From positions 1 through 5,776 of the forward strand of contig SCQA01000030.1 in assembly GCA_004298725.1 (NCBI GenBank): 5,776 nt of DNA, given 5' to 3'. The translations under genes were made by a program, and so were the position numbers. Every line of letters begins with the position of its first letter. The stretch's first letter is position 1. Source of the DNA: a bacterium. GTDB taxonomy: Bacteria > Desulfobacterota > GWC2-55-46. Of the stretch, positions 1-5,776 are shown piece by piece. The notes below the pieces were generated by a model that was not told the origin of the DNA, made no database searches, and saw nothing but the letters and a program-made list of their open reading frames with translations.

Positions 1-102
1 AAAAGATACGGCACAATAAAGTCCGATATCTGGTAGGCCTTTCCGTACACGCTCTGTCGCGTAGCGGCTACAACTAAACACGCGCTGTCGGCTGAAGTTC
101 AA
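1..102. other. Upstream segment with no supported gene
   Basis: No reading frame here can be tied to a known protein. On the plus strand one frame stops at TAG 34-36 and another stays open from the window edge to TAA 75-77 (24 codons), so the tail of an upstream gene may lie here, but the residues match nothing I recognise. The TAG at 34-36 is in frame with the next gene, and no ATG, GTG or TTG lies between it and position 103. Positions 61-71 form a short palindrome (GTAGC G GCTAC) that is too small to interpret. No promoter is obvious. Confidence 0.4.
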
Positions 103-1053
103 ATGAGTTTACGCCACACCATAATAATCCCTGAAAAAAACAACGCGGAGCGCCTTGACGTTTTTCTGTCAATAAGCCTCGGCCTTACTCGCTCGTCAAT
201 AAAAAGCCTTATTGAAAAAAACCGCGTGCTTGTAAACGGCAAAGCCGTTAAAGCGGGCTACGCCCTCCGGCCCGGCGATACCGTTAACGCAGAACTTGAA
301 AAATCAACCCATGAAACGCCCAAGCCTGAAGCCATACCGCTCTCTATAATCCATGAAGACGACGACATAATAGTCGTTAACAAACCTGCCGGCCTTCCGG
401 CGCACCCGGGCGCCGGGCGAACCGGCAATACGCTTGTAAACGCGCTTTTAAACCACACCAAAATTCTTTCCACGGTTGGCGGCCCTGACAGGCCGGGCAT
501 AGTTCACCGCCTTGACATGGACACCACCGGCGCGATTATAATAGCCAAAAACGACCACAGCCACAAAAACCTTGCCCGTCAGTTTAAAGAACACTCGGCT
601 TTAAAAACGTATCGCGCCGTTGTCTGGGGCGCCGTAAAAAATGACGAGGGAATAATTAACCTGCCCATAGGACGCTCTTCCACTCACAGAAAAAAAATGT
701 CCACCGGAGCGCAAAAATCAAGAACCGCGCTTACGCGCTGGCGCGTGCTGAAACGCTACCCCGGCCTGACGCTTATCCAGCTTACTCCTGAAACCGGCAG
801 AACGCATCAGTTAAGAGTTCATCTTTCCGCCATAAACCACCCTGTCGTCGGGGACAAAACCTACGGCCTGAAAAAAGCAAGGCCCGAACTTTCAAAAACC
901 GCGCTTGACAAAATCAAGGGCGTTAAACGCCAGCTGTTGCACGCGTATTCGCTTGAAGTAACGCACCCGGCAACAGGCAAACGCGTGGAATTCATAGCGG
1001 AAGTTCCCCAAGACATGCAAGAGCTTATAGATTTTCTGGACGGAACTTGCTAA
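103..1053 (+). CDS. rluD: RluA/RluD-family 23S rRNA pseudouridine synthase
   Basis: This cytoplasmic enzyme isomerises specific uridines to pseudouridine. RluD itself acts on helix 69 of 23S rRNA during large-subunit assembly. The 316 residues match the usual length of the family. An S4-type RNA-binding domain covers about residues 16-75 (RLDVFLS start, VNGKAV turn). The catalytic domain follows from about residue 85. HRLDMDTTG at 135-143 carries the catalytic Asp138, KTYRAVVWG starts at 168, ETGRTHQLRVHL lies at 230-241 and KRQLLHAYSLEVTHP starts at 275. The start is well fixed: an in-frame stop lies at 34-36 and no other usual start codon follows before ATG 103. The ribosome site is weak (GAAG, 94-97). 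The next gene overlaps the end by 7 bases, which implies a shared transcript. The paralogue RluC cannot be excluded from motifs alone, but the pgeF neighbour, as in E. coli, favours RluD. Confidence 0.93.
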   Translation: MSLRHTIIIPEKNNAERLDVFLSISLGLTRSSIKSLIEKNRVLVNGKAVKAGYALRPGDTVNAELEKSTHETPKPEAIPLSIIHEDDDIIVVNKPAGLPAHPGAGRTGNTLVNALLNHTKILSTVGGPDRPGIVHRLDMDTTGAIIIAKNDHSHKNLARQFKEHSALKTYRAVVWGAVKNDEGIINLPIGRSSTHRKKMSTGAQKSRTALTRWRVLKRYPGLTLIQLTPETGRTHQLRVHLSAINHPVVGDKTYGLKKARPELSKTALDKIKGVKRQLLHAYSLEVTHPATGKRVEFIAEVPQDMQELIDFLDGTC

Positions 1054-1847
1054 AAATTTCTTCAACAAACAACATAAAACGCTTCTTCTCAGCGAGCCTT
1101 GAAAAAAACGGCGTTATGCACGGGTTTCTCGCAAGAACGGGCGGCGTAAGCCTGCCTCCGTTTTCCTCTCTTAACTTTGATTGCAAGGGAACGGACCCGC
1201 CTGAAAATATCGCGCGTAATACCCGGCTGTTAACTGCCGGCTTATCGCTTCGCTCCGGCGCGCTTTCAAACCTCTTTACCATGAATCAGGTGCACGCCGG
1301 CTCTGTAATTGAACTAATTGATATTTCTGACTTGAAAAAATATGACGCGGACGCCGTTATAACAAAACTTGACAACGTGCCGCTCGGCATACTCACGGCG
1401 GATTGTATGCCAGTGCTTTTTTACGACCCTGTTAATAAAGCTATCGGCGCGGCGCACGCCGGATGGAAAGGCACGCTTGAAGACATTTCAGTAAAAACCC
1501 TTAACGCCATGCAACGCAGGTTCGGCTCAAAAGCAGAGAACGTTTTAACGGCCTTTGGTCCGTACATCGGGCCGTGTTGTTATACCGTGGGTAAAGATTT
1601 ACATGAGAAGTTCACAGCGGCCTTCGGAAATACCGCTAATGATTACTTTACAAATAAAGACAACTGCCTTCGCCTTGACATCGGCAAAGCCAACTCAAGC
1701 AGGCTTGTCTTAAACGGTGTCAGGCCTGAAAATATCGAGCGTGACGCGCCGTGCACTTCTTGCGAGACTAATACTTTTTTTTCCTACAGACAGGAAAACG
1801 GCGCGACAGGCAGGCAACTGAGTTTCATAATGCTCATAAAGGATTAA
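1047..1847 (+). CDS. pgeF: PgeF/YfiH family protein (DUF152, laccase-like fold)
   Basis: Members of this family were first annotated as polyphenol oxidases. E. coli YfiH was later named peptidoglycan editing factor because it counters misincorporation of serine into UDP-MurNAc precursors. Other members show purine nucleoside phosphorylase and adenosine deaminase activity. The 266 residues cover the full domain. HGFLARTGGVS at 25-35 matches the N-terminal signature. The expected metal-site residues are present as His83 (NQVHAG), Cys120 (TADCMPV) and His137 (AHAGWKG). GPYIGPCCY at 171-179 and a C-terminal CTSC...FFSYRQENGATGRQLSF block also fit. The start is TTG at 1047, inside the last codons of rluD. 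The first downstream ATG (1116, residue 24) would leave almost nothing before the HGF motif, so TTG is preferred. A weak GGA lies 6 bases upstream. The true substrate in this organism is not shown by the sequence. Confidence 0.92.
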   Translation: MLKISSTNNIKRFFSASLEKNGVMHGFLARTGGVSLPPFSSLNFDCKGTDPPENIARNTRLLTAGLSLRSGALSNLFTMNQVHAGSVIELIDISDLKKYDADAVITKLDNVPLGILTADCMPVLFYDPVNKAIGAAHAGWKGTLEDISVKTLNAMQRRFGSKAENVLTAFGPYIGPCCYTVGKDLHEKFTAAFGNTANDYFTNKDNCLRLDIGKANSSRLVLNGVRPENIERDAPCTSCETNTFFSYRQENGATGRQLSFIMLIKD

Positions 1848-1880
1848 GAGCTAATGGAAGGTCTGATTAATTTCTTTTTT

Positions 1881-1928
1881 TCTCCTCTCCCCTTGAGGGA
1901 GAGGGTAGGGTGAGGGGTAAAGGTGAGG
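1881..1928. repeat. CT/GA-rich palindromic intergenic repeat
   Basis: A perfect 8-base inverted repeat, CCTCTCCC at 1884-1891 and GGGAGAGG at 1897-1904, encloses the 5-base loop CTTGA. The GA-rich side runs on as GGGTGAGGGG (1908-1917) and GGTGAGG (1922-1928). From memory, hairpins of this composition are scattered between genes in many environmental bacterial genomes, and this looks like one copy. No T-run follows the stem on either strand, so it is not a standard intrinsic terminator. It sits in the 149-base gap between pgeF and coaE and may affect read-through or message stability. Confidence 0.6.
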
Positions 1929-1996
1929 AAAAGACATCTCAGAATTGATACCCGATACCTTTTGACTGCGGAAAAGTATAAATCAAAGGTTCCCTT

Positions 1997-2593
1997 ATGT
2001 TAATCGGCCTTACAGGCGGCGTGGCTACCGGCAAAAGCCTTGTTTCAGACGAGCTTGGGCGGCTCGGAGCGGGCATTGTCGACGCGGACGTTATTTCAAG
2101 GGGAATATACGTTAGAGGCGCTCCGGCGTACGGCGAAATCATTCGTGAATTCGGTAAGAGCATTTTAAACAGTAGCGGAGAAGTCGACAGGAAAGCCCTT
2201 GGCAGAATCGTATTTGCGGACTCAAACAAGCTGAGAACCCTTGAAGAAATTACTCACCCGGCCATCAGAGAGCGCATCAGAGAAGAGGTTGTCGAGCGCA
2301 AAAAAACACACGCCGTTGTCGTGGTGGTAGCCCCTCTTCTTTTTGAAACAGGCCTTGACAAGGAAATGGACAAGACTGTCGTTGTCTATGCAAACGAGGC
2401 TGAAATACTAAAACGCCTTATGAAGAGGGAAGCAATTGATGAAGCAATGGCAAAAAGGATAATATCAGCCCAACTGCCGATTGAAGAAAAAAAAGCCAAG
2501 GCGGATTATGTAATAGACAATAACAACGGCATTAAAAAAACAATCGCGGCTGTCGGCAAGCTCTATGAGATTTTTTTGTCGAAAGGGATATGA
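1997..2593 (+). CDS. coaE: Dephospho-CoA kinase
   Basis: This cytoplasmic enzyme phosphorylates the ribose 3'-hydroxyl of dephospho-CoA with ATP, the last step of coenzyme A synthesis. The 198 residues are normal for the family. The P-loop GGVATGKS is at residues 7-14, followed by the DAD motif at 29-31 that is expected near the CoA substrate. VVAPLLFETGL at 110-120 is the family's strongly conserved core strand, and R154...Q159 belongs to the lid region. The C-terminal ADYVIDNNG (169-177) matches the usual ADxVIDN signature. ATG 1997 is the only choice, because an in-frame TAA lies at 1979-1981 with no other start between. AAAGG at 1985-1989 serves as ribosome site. It is separated from pgeF by 149 bases that contain a repeat, so it may be co-transcribed or have its own promoter. 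No residues appear to be missing. Confidence 0.95.
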   Translation: MLIGLTGGVATGKSLVSDELGRLGAGIVDADVISRGIYVRGAPAYGEIIREFGKSILNSSGEVDRKALGRIVFADSNKLRTLEEITHPAIRERIREEVVERKKTHAVVVVVAPLLFETGLDKEMDKTVVVYANEAEILKRLMKREAIDEAMAKRIISAQLPIEEKKAKADYVIDNNNGIKKTIAAVGKLYEIFLSKGI

Positions 2594-2597
2594 TTAA

Positions 2598-2675
2598 TTT
2601 CGTAGGATGAGCACCGCCCACCAAAATGCCGGTTTATAAATAATGTAACCGGTGGGCGGTACCTATCCTACAAAA
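2598..2675. repeat. 78-base imperfect inverted repeat, MITE- or REP-like
   Basis: Two 21-base arms, 2602-2622 and 2651-2671, are reverse complements at 18 of 21 positions. One of the three mismatches (G2609 against T2664) is a wobble pair in RNA. TTT 2598-2600 and AAA 2673-2675 extend the pairing across one further mismatch. The 28-base centre is AT-rich. A shorter internal inverted repeat (CCGGTT 2629-2634 with AACCGG 2647-2652) could form a competing hairpin. No T-run follows either side, so it is not a typical terminator, although the hairpin could protect the 3' end of coaE mRNA. It starts 5 bases after the coaE stop. It cannot encode a transposase and would depend on one elsewhere. Assignment to a mobile family is an inference. 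Confidence 0.65.
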
Positions 2676-2777
2676 CTAAAAGAAAACCAATCCTTTTGCT
2701 CGCTTTTTTTCGGTCTATAAGTAAAATGTCGCCTTGCTGTTTGCAAATATCTATTTGTGAAATACTTATTATTGCAT

Positions 2778-2805
2778 TTGATTTACATAGCTTTTATGGT
2801 ATACA
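2778..2805 (+). promoter_or_regulatory. Possible sigma-70 type promoter for the Fic gene
   Basis: TTGATT at 2778-2783 and TATACA at 2800-2805 are separated by 16 bases in the most AT-rich part of the gap. Each hexamer matches the consensus at four of six positions. An alternative pair is TTGCAT at 2772-2777 with TATGGT at 2795-2800, spacing 17. Either would start transcription close to the first direct repeat listed next. AT-rich DNA gives such matches by chance, so this is weak support only. Confidence 0.3.
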
Positions 2806-2839
2806 TGTTAAATCCTTAAGGGCTACCTTGTTAAATCCT
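2806..2839. promoter_or_regulatory. Pair of 11-base direct repeats, candidate operator
   Basis: TGTTAAATCCT occurs identically at 2806-2816 and 2829-2839. The copies start 23 bases apart, close to two helical turns, which would put them on the same face of the DNA. The palindrome CCTTAAGG (2814-2821) overlaps the end of the first copy. The pair lies between the possible promoter and the Fic start at 2859. The Fic protein itself ends in a winged-helix-like segment, so self-regulation at this site is possible, but that is speculation. Confidence 0.4.
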
Positions 2840-2858
2840 GCTCTAACGGTTTGAAAAA

Positions 2859-4022
2859 ATGGAACCCATCTTCAAGCACTATGATTTAAAGTTAGTCGCC
2901 CCGGATTTTGGGTCATCCTTAACCGACCTCATTATTGAGCTTGACCACCTGCGCAGAAGAAGACTGTTAACTGGTTCCACCCCTCCTGCTGTTTTTTTTC
3001 AGCTCAAACATATTTTTCATACCCTTGAAAGCATAGGCTCTGCGCGAATAGAAGGGAACAATACTACCCTCGCGGAATACATAGAAACCAAGTTGACCGA
3101 ACTGCCGCCTTCAAATCCCAGTATCAGTGAAATCTTAAACATAGAAAAAGCAATGGCATTTATAGATGAAAGTGTCCAAGACGCTAATTTCAACCGCGCA
3201 TTTGTCAGTGAATTGCATAAGAAAATAGTCGAAGGGCTTCTGCCGCCGCCAAATGGCGAGGGCGACCATACACCGGGCCTTTACCGCACCAAATCCGTCA
3301 GCATTACCAAGTCAGCACACAAGCCTCCTGAGCCGATTCTGATTGAACAATACATGGAAGAATTGTTCACGTTAATCAACCGCACGAATGATGCCAAATA
3401 CGACTTGCTTAAAGTTGCCATCGCGCATCACCGTTTCTTGTGGATACATCCTTTTACTAATGGCAATGGCCGGACGGTCCGCCTCATTACCTACGCAATG
3501 CTTGTGAAACAAGGGTTTAATATAGATCAAAACAGAATACTAAACCCTACGGCTGTTTTTTGCAGTAATCGTACGAATTATTATCGTTATCTTTCATTGG
3601 CTGATACCGGCAACAGCGAAGACATTTTAGGCTGGTGCGAGTATGTATTAAAAGGACTAAAGGACGAGATTGAGAAGATTGACCGCCTGCTTGATTACGA
3701 TTATTTAAAACGCGAAATATTATTGCCAGCAATCAATTATTCACATGAAAGAAGGCTTGTTACGGACGTGGAAGCAAAGATTATGAAAAAAGCCATTGAA
3801 AAAAAGGTGCTTCGGGCGGCGGATTTGAAAGATATCTTTTCCGGTAAGGAATCTTCGGAGATTTCACGGAACATCGGCAGACTGAAAGATAAAAAAATGC
3901 TTAAACCCGTTACAGAAGGCACAAGAAAATATTTCATCAGATTTGATAACAACTTCTTACTGAGAGGGATAATCCACCTGCTCGGAGAGAAAGATTTCCT
4001 GCCGATAAAAGATGACGCGTAA
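2859..4022 (+). CDS. Fic-domain protein with inhibitory N-terminus and C-terminal winged helix
   Basis: Fic enzymes usually transfer AMP, or another phosphate-linked group, from a nucleotide to a hydroxyl side chain of a target protein. SARIEG at residues 61-66 fits the S/T-x-x-x-E-G/N inhibitory helix motif, here N-terminal to the catalytic core, so this is a self-restrained (class II type) Fic. The substrate-flap region lies near 138-160. HPFTNGNGRTVR at 197-208 is the active-site loop with catalytic His197. Its fifth position is Asn201, where Asp or Glu is more usual for metal binding. Residues about 300-362 look like a winged-helix DNA-binding segment. An in-frame TAA at 2844-2846 and the lack of other starts fix ATG 2859; no clear ribosome site precedes it. 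The 387 residues look complete. No antitoxin partner gene is adjacent. The AT-rich upstream flank and the nearby repeat suggest an accessory gene. The target is unknown. Confidence 0.9.
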   Translation: MEPIFKHYDLKLVAPDFGSSLTDLIIELDHLRRRRLLTGSTPPAVFFQLKHIFHTLESIGSARIEGNNTTLAEYIETKLTELPPSNPSISEILNIEKAMAFIDESVQDANFNRAFVSELHKKIVEGLLPPPNGEGDHTPGLYRTKSVSITKSAHKPPEPILIEQYMEELFTLINRTNDAKYDLLKVAIAHHRFLWIHPFTNGNGRTVRLITYAMLVKQGFNIDQNRILNPTAVFCSNRTNYYRYLSLADTGNSEDILGWCEYVLKGLKDEIEKIDRLLDYDYLKREILLPAINYSHERRLVTDVEAKIMKKAIEKKVLRAADLKDIFSGKESSEISRNIGRLKDKKMLKPVTEGTRKYFIRFDNNFLLRGIIHLLGEKDFLPIKDDA

Positions 4023-4300
4023 ATTTCAATACTAACCGCGTAAAAACCTCTCACACTATTTCTCAGATAAGCCGAACTCGTATGGTACGTACTCACTCCT
4101 GTAAAAAACGGACGGTGAGCGCCCCGTAGCGGCATATCCGAAGCCAAGACCGTCAGCCGGAGATATATCAATCCCCGTCCAGTGGCATGTTGGCCATTGG
4201 CCATTCCGGTAAAGAGGAAGCCCGTGACAACGCTTTACAATGCAATTTCAAGTTTTTTTACAAAGAACCTTGGGATGAATCGGAAGAAGGAGGTAAAACT
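4023..4300. other. Non-coding gap between convergent genes
   Basis: The Fic gene and the cyclase gene run toward each other and leave 278 bases between them. Open frames cross the gap on both strands, but each continues as an antisense shadow of a neighbouring gene, and none resembles a known protein. The gap holds the possible terminator described below and a tandem 7-base repeat, TGGCCAT twice at 4191-4204. It also holds a T7 run near 4253-4259 without a convincing stem, and AAGGAGGT at 4287-4294, which resembles a ribosome site on the plus strand but leads to no credible gene. Confidence 0.5.
4103..4154 (-). terminator. Possible leftward terminator for the cyclase gene
   Basis: Read on the minus strand, GACGGT (4154-4149) pairs with ACCGTC (4116-4111). 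CG and then six T (4108-4103) follow. The 32-base interior can form smaller GC hairpins such as CCG-CTA-CGG. The order stem then T-run fits an intrinsic terminator for the leftward gene that ends at 4301. The long loop and the two bases between stem and T-run make it non-ideal, and it lies about 150 bases past the stop. It could also be a structured RNA element of another kind. Confidence 0.35.
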
Positions 4301-5758
4301 TTACTTGTCTTCTTTGCCGTCGCAAACAACAACCAAGTTTTTACCGGCGCGCTTTGCGCTGTACAAGGCATTATCCGCGCGGGTTACGAGGTCTCCGGCA
4401 TTCATAATGCCTGGAGCCGGGTACGCGGCAACGCCCAGGCTGACGGTTATTTTATCTTTTAAAAGGCCGGCGTAAGTGTGCCCCTCAATAAGGCTTCTCA
4501 GCCGTTCGGCTTCTTCCGAGCCGCCCTCTATCGCGGTATGCGGCAGTATAACTGCGAATTCCTCGCCGCCGTAACGCGCCACAATGTCGGTTTTTCTGCC
4601 TGCCATCTTTATCATGGCCGCCATGTCTTTTAATACGTTGTCGCCGACCCTGTGGCCGTACGTGTCGTTTATCCGCTTAAAGTCGTCTATATCCATCATA
4701 ATAAGGGCAAGCGGCAATTCATAGCGCACCGCCCTTTCAAACTCCTCTTCAAGCCTCGTATAAAAAAAGTTGTGGTTGTATAGCGCGGTAAGATAATCTT
4801 TTATAGCCATCTCGCGCAAGCGTTCTTTTTCAATTAAAATCTTCTCAAAGAGCCTTGCGTTTCTTATGGCGTGGAACGCCGTATTAGCGACTATTCTGCA
4901 AAAATCCTTTTCTTTACTGCTAAAGCCATTCTTTCTTCTCGCGCGCAAGAATACCGTGCCAAGCACCTCGTCGTCAAAGACTATCGGCGCTATCAGTACG
5001 CTCATGTCCTTCAATTTGGTTACGCTTTCCTTCACCGGGTCCATTATCGGGTTACTGGCCATGTTGTCAAGCGTGAATACCTTCTTGGAGGCTATCGCCT
5101 CTTTTATCTCGGGGTAGCGGTTTAAGTCTATCCTTAAATCCCTTACCTCCGGGTTGTCGTGCGAGGCGAGCACATACGCCTCCTGCGGGCTTACTATTAG
5201 AACAAGCGAACAGCGCATGGCCCCCATGGCCTCCGCCACCTTTGAAACGACGATTTTAAGCACTTCATTAGGGTCGAGCGTGGAGGATATCGCGCCGGTA
5301 ATTTCCACTATCTTTTCAAGATTTTTCGTGTCCTGTTCCATATCCGTATAAAAGCCGCTTATCCGGCGTTGTGCCCGTATCCTTTCAACAAGCTCGGCCT
5401 CGTTGACCGGCTTTGTTATGAAGTCGTCAGCCCCGCTTGAAAGCGCCTTTACTATGCTTCCCTTATCATATTTTGCTGAAACGACTATTACCGACGGCCT
5501 CGGACTGTTGTTAAGCTCCCGTATCCTCGCGCACGTCTCATACCCGTCCATTACCGGCATGAGAAGGTCAAGCAGTATCACGTCCGGGTTCCACTTGCCG
5601 GCCATGCCCACGCCGTCCGCGCCGGAGGCCACATAACGCGTCTCATAGCCGTACCCGCGCAAAATATCGGCGACAATGACAGAGTTCGTCATGTCGTCGT
5701 CTATTACTAAAACTTTGCCTAAACTATCAATGGCTTCGGTTGCCAGTTCAACGCCCAT
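4301..5758 (-). CDS. Response regulator with receiver, GAF and GGDEF domains (diguanylate cyclase)
   Basis: This protein should make cyclic di-GMP from two GTP under control of a phosphorylated receiver. It has no membrane segment, so it is cytoplasmic. The receiver covers about residues 14-132, with acidic cluster D20-D22, phospho-acceptor Asp64 (LLDLLMP), Ser94 and Lys116 (ITKP). A GAF-like sensor spans about 145-305; its ligand is unknown. A short helical linker leads into the GGDEF domain (about 315-478). That domain has DYLTALYNHNFF, DIDDFKRINDTYGH, the active-site GGEEF at 397-401 and ADNALYSAKRAGKN at the end. RKTD at 388-391 lies exactly five residues before GGEEF, the position of the product-inhibition site, so activity is probably feedback-limited. 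GGGGTG at 5769-5764 may be the ribosome site for ATG 5758. The frame is open to the window edge, so a slightly longer N-terminus is possible, although the receiver is already complete. No partner histidine kinase is in the window. Confidence 0.93.
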   Translation of the reverse strand: MGVELATEAIDSLGKVLVIDDDMTNSVIVADILRGYGYETRYVASGADGVGMAGKWNPDVILLDLLMPVMDGYETCARIRELNNSPRPSVIVVSAKYDKGSIVKALSSGADDFITKPVNEAELVERIRAQRRISGFYTDMEQDTKNLEKIVEITGAISSTLDPNEVLKIVVSKVAEAMGAMRCSLVLIVSPQEAYVLASHDNPEVRDLRIDLNRYPEIKEAIASKKVFTLDNMASNPIMDPVKESVTKLKDMSVLIAPIVFDDEVLGTVFLRARRKNGFSSKEKDFCRIVANTAFHAIRNARLFEKILIEKERLREMAIKDYLTALYNHNFFYTRLEEEFERAVRYELPLALIMMDIDDFKRINDTYGHRVGDNVLKDMAAMIKMAGRKTDIVARYGGEEFAVILPHTAIEGGSEEAERLRSLIEGHTYAGLLKDKITVSLGVAAYPAPGIMNAGDLVTRADNALYSAKRAGKNLVVVCDGKEDK

Positions 5759-5776
5759 TGGCGCACCCCGTACGCG

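Noticed and set aside
1854..1916. Short ATG frame after pgeF running through the CT-rich repeat
   Set aside because: The peptide is under 25 residues and mostly a translation of the repeat, as often seen in spurious gene calls.
1962..1983. TTGACT and TATAAA boxes just before coaE
   Set aside because: Each box looks good alone, but they are only 9 bases apart, too close for a standard promoter. The other upstream -35-like box, TTGATA at 1945, is 26 bases away, too far.
2602..2671. Intrinsic terminator after coaE
   Set aside because: The stem is strong but no T-run follows it on either strand, so a repeat element explains it better.
3737..4204. Minus-strand open frame of 155 codons over the Fic 3' end and the gap
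   Set aside because: It mirrors the Fic coding sequence for most of its length, and the remaining part shows no recognisable domain.
4191..4204. Tandem TGGCCAT repeat as an attachment or recombination site
   Set aside because: Two copies of seven bases are too short and have no integrase or second copy nearby.
4023..4300. Cyclic di-GMP riboswitch or group II intron remnant in the convergent gap
   Set aside because: I looked for the conserved cores of these RNAs and found no convincing match on either strand.
4182..4475. Plus-strand open frames, including a TTG start at 4305 placed 10 bases after AAGGAGGT (4287-4294)
   Set aside because: Most of the frame is antisense to the conserved GGDEF end, the peptide resembles no family, and no promoter is evident. 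The ribosome-site match is likely chance.

Overview
The window reads as a piece of a Gram-negative bacterial chromosome: a housekeeping gene run, a probable accessory gene, and a signalling gene. Nothing shows phage, plasmid, CRISPR, rRNA or tRNA content. The order rluD then pgeF is the same pair found next to each other in Escherichia coli. The dispersed palindromic repeats and the receiver-GAF-GGDEF regulator suit a free-living proteobacterium, Desulfobacterota or Nitrospirota-like organism. That placement is an inference; no marker in the window fixes the taxon.

Layout. Positions 1-102 hold no supported gene. Positions 103-1847 carry a large-subunit rRNA pseudouridine synthase (RluD type) and, overlapping it by 7 bases and starting at TTG, a PgeF/YfiH (DUF152) protein. 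A 149-base gap with a CT/GA-rich hairpin repeat separates these from coaE (dephospho-CoA kinase, 1997-2593). Right after coaE lies a 78-base imperfect inverted repeat (2598-2675) that looks like a miniature dispersed element. An AT-rich stretch follows, with a possible promoter and a pair of 11-base direct repeats spaced 23 bases apart. It leads into a Fic-domain protein with an N-terminal self-inhibition motif and a C-terminal winged-helix-like segment (2859-4022). The region 4023-4300 is non-coding as far as I can tell and includes a possible terminator reading leftward. The rest (5758 down to 4301, minus strand) is a diguanylate cyclase with receiver, GAF and GGDEF domains, convergent with the Fic gene.

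How they work together. The first three genes serve ribosome maturation, cell-wall precursor or nucleoside quality control, and coenzyme A synthesis. They share a direction and probably partly a transcript, but not a pathway. The Fic protein probably modifies a target protein with AMP or another nucleotide group and may sense or repress through its winged helix. The cyclase makes cyclic di-GMP in response to phosphorylation of its receiver. No partner kinase is in the window, and nothing here links it functionally to the Fic gene. I found no convincing new multi-gene system. The best leads are the two repeat elements, the repeat-bearing Fic promoter region, and an Asn in the Fic active-site motif where an acidic residue is usual.
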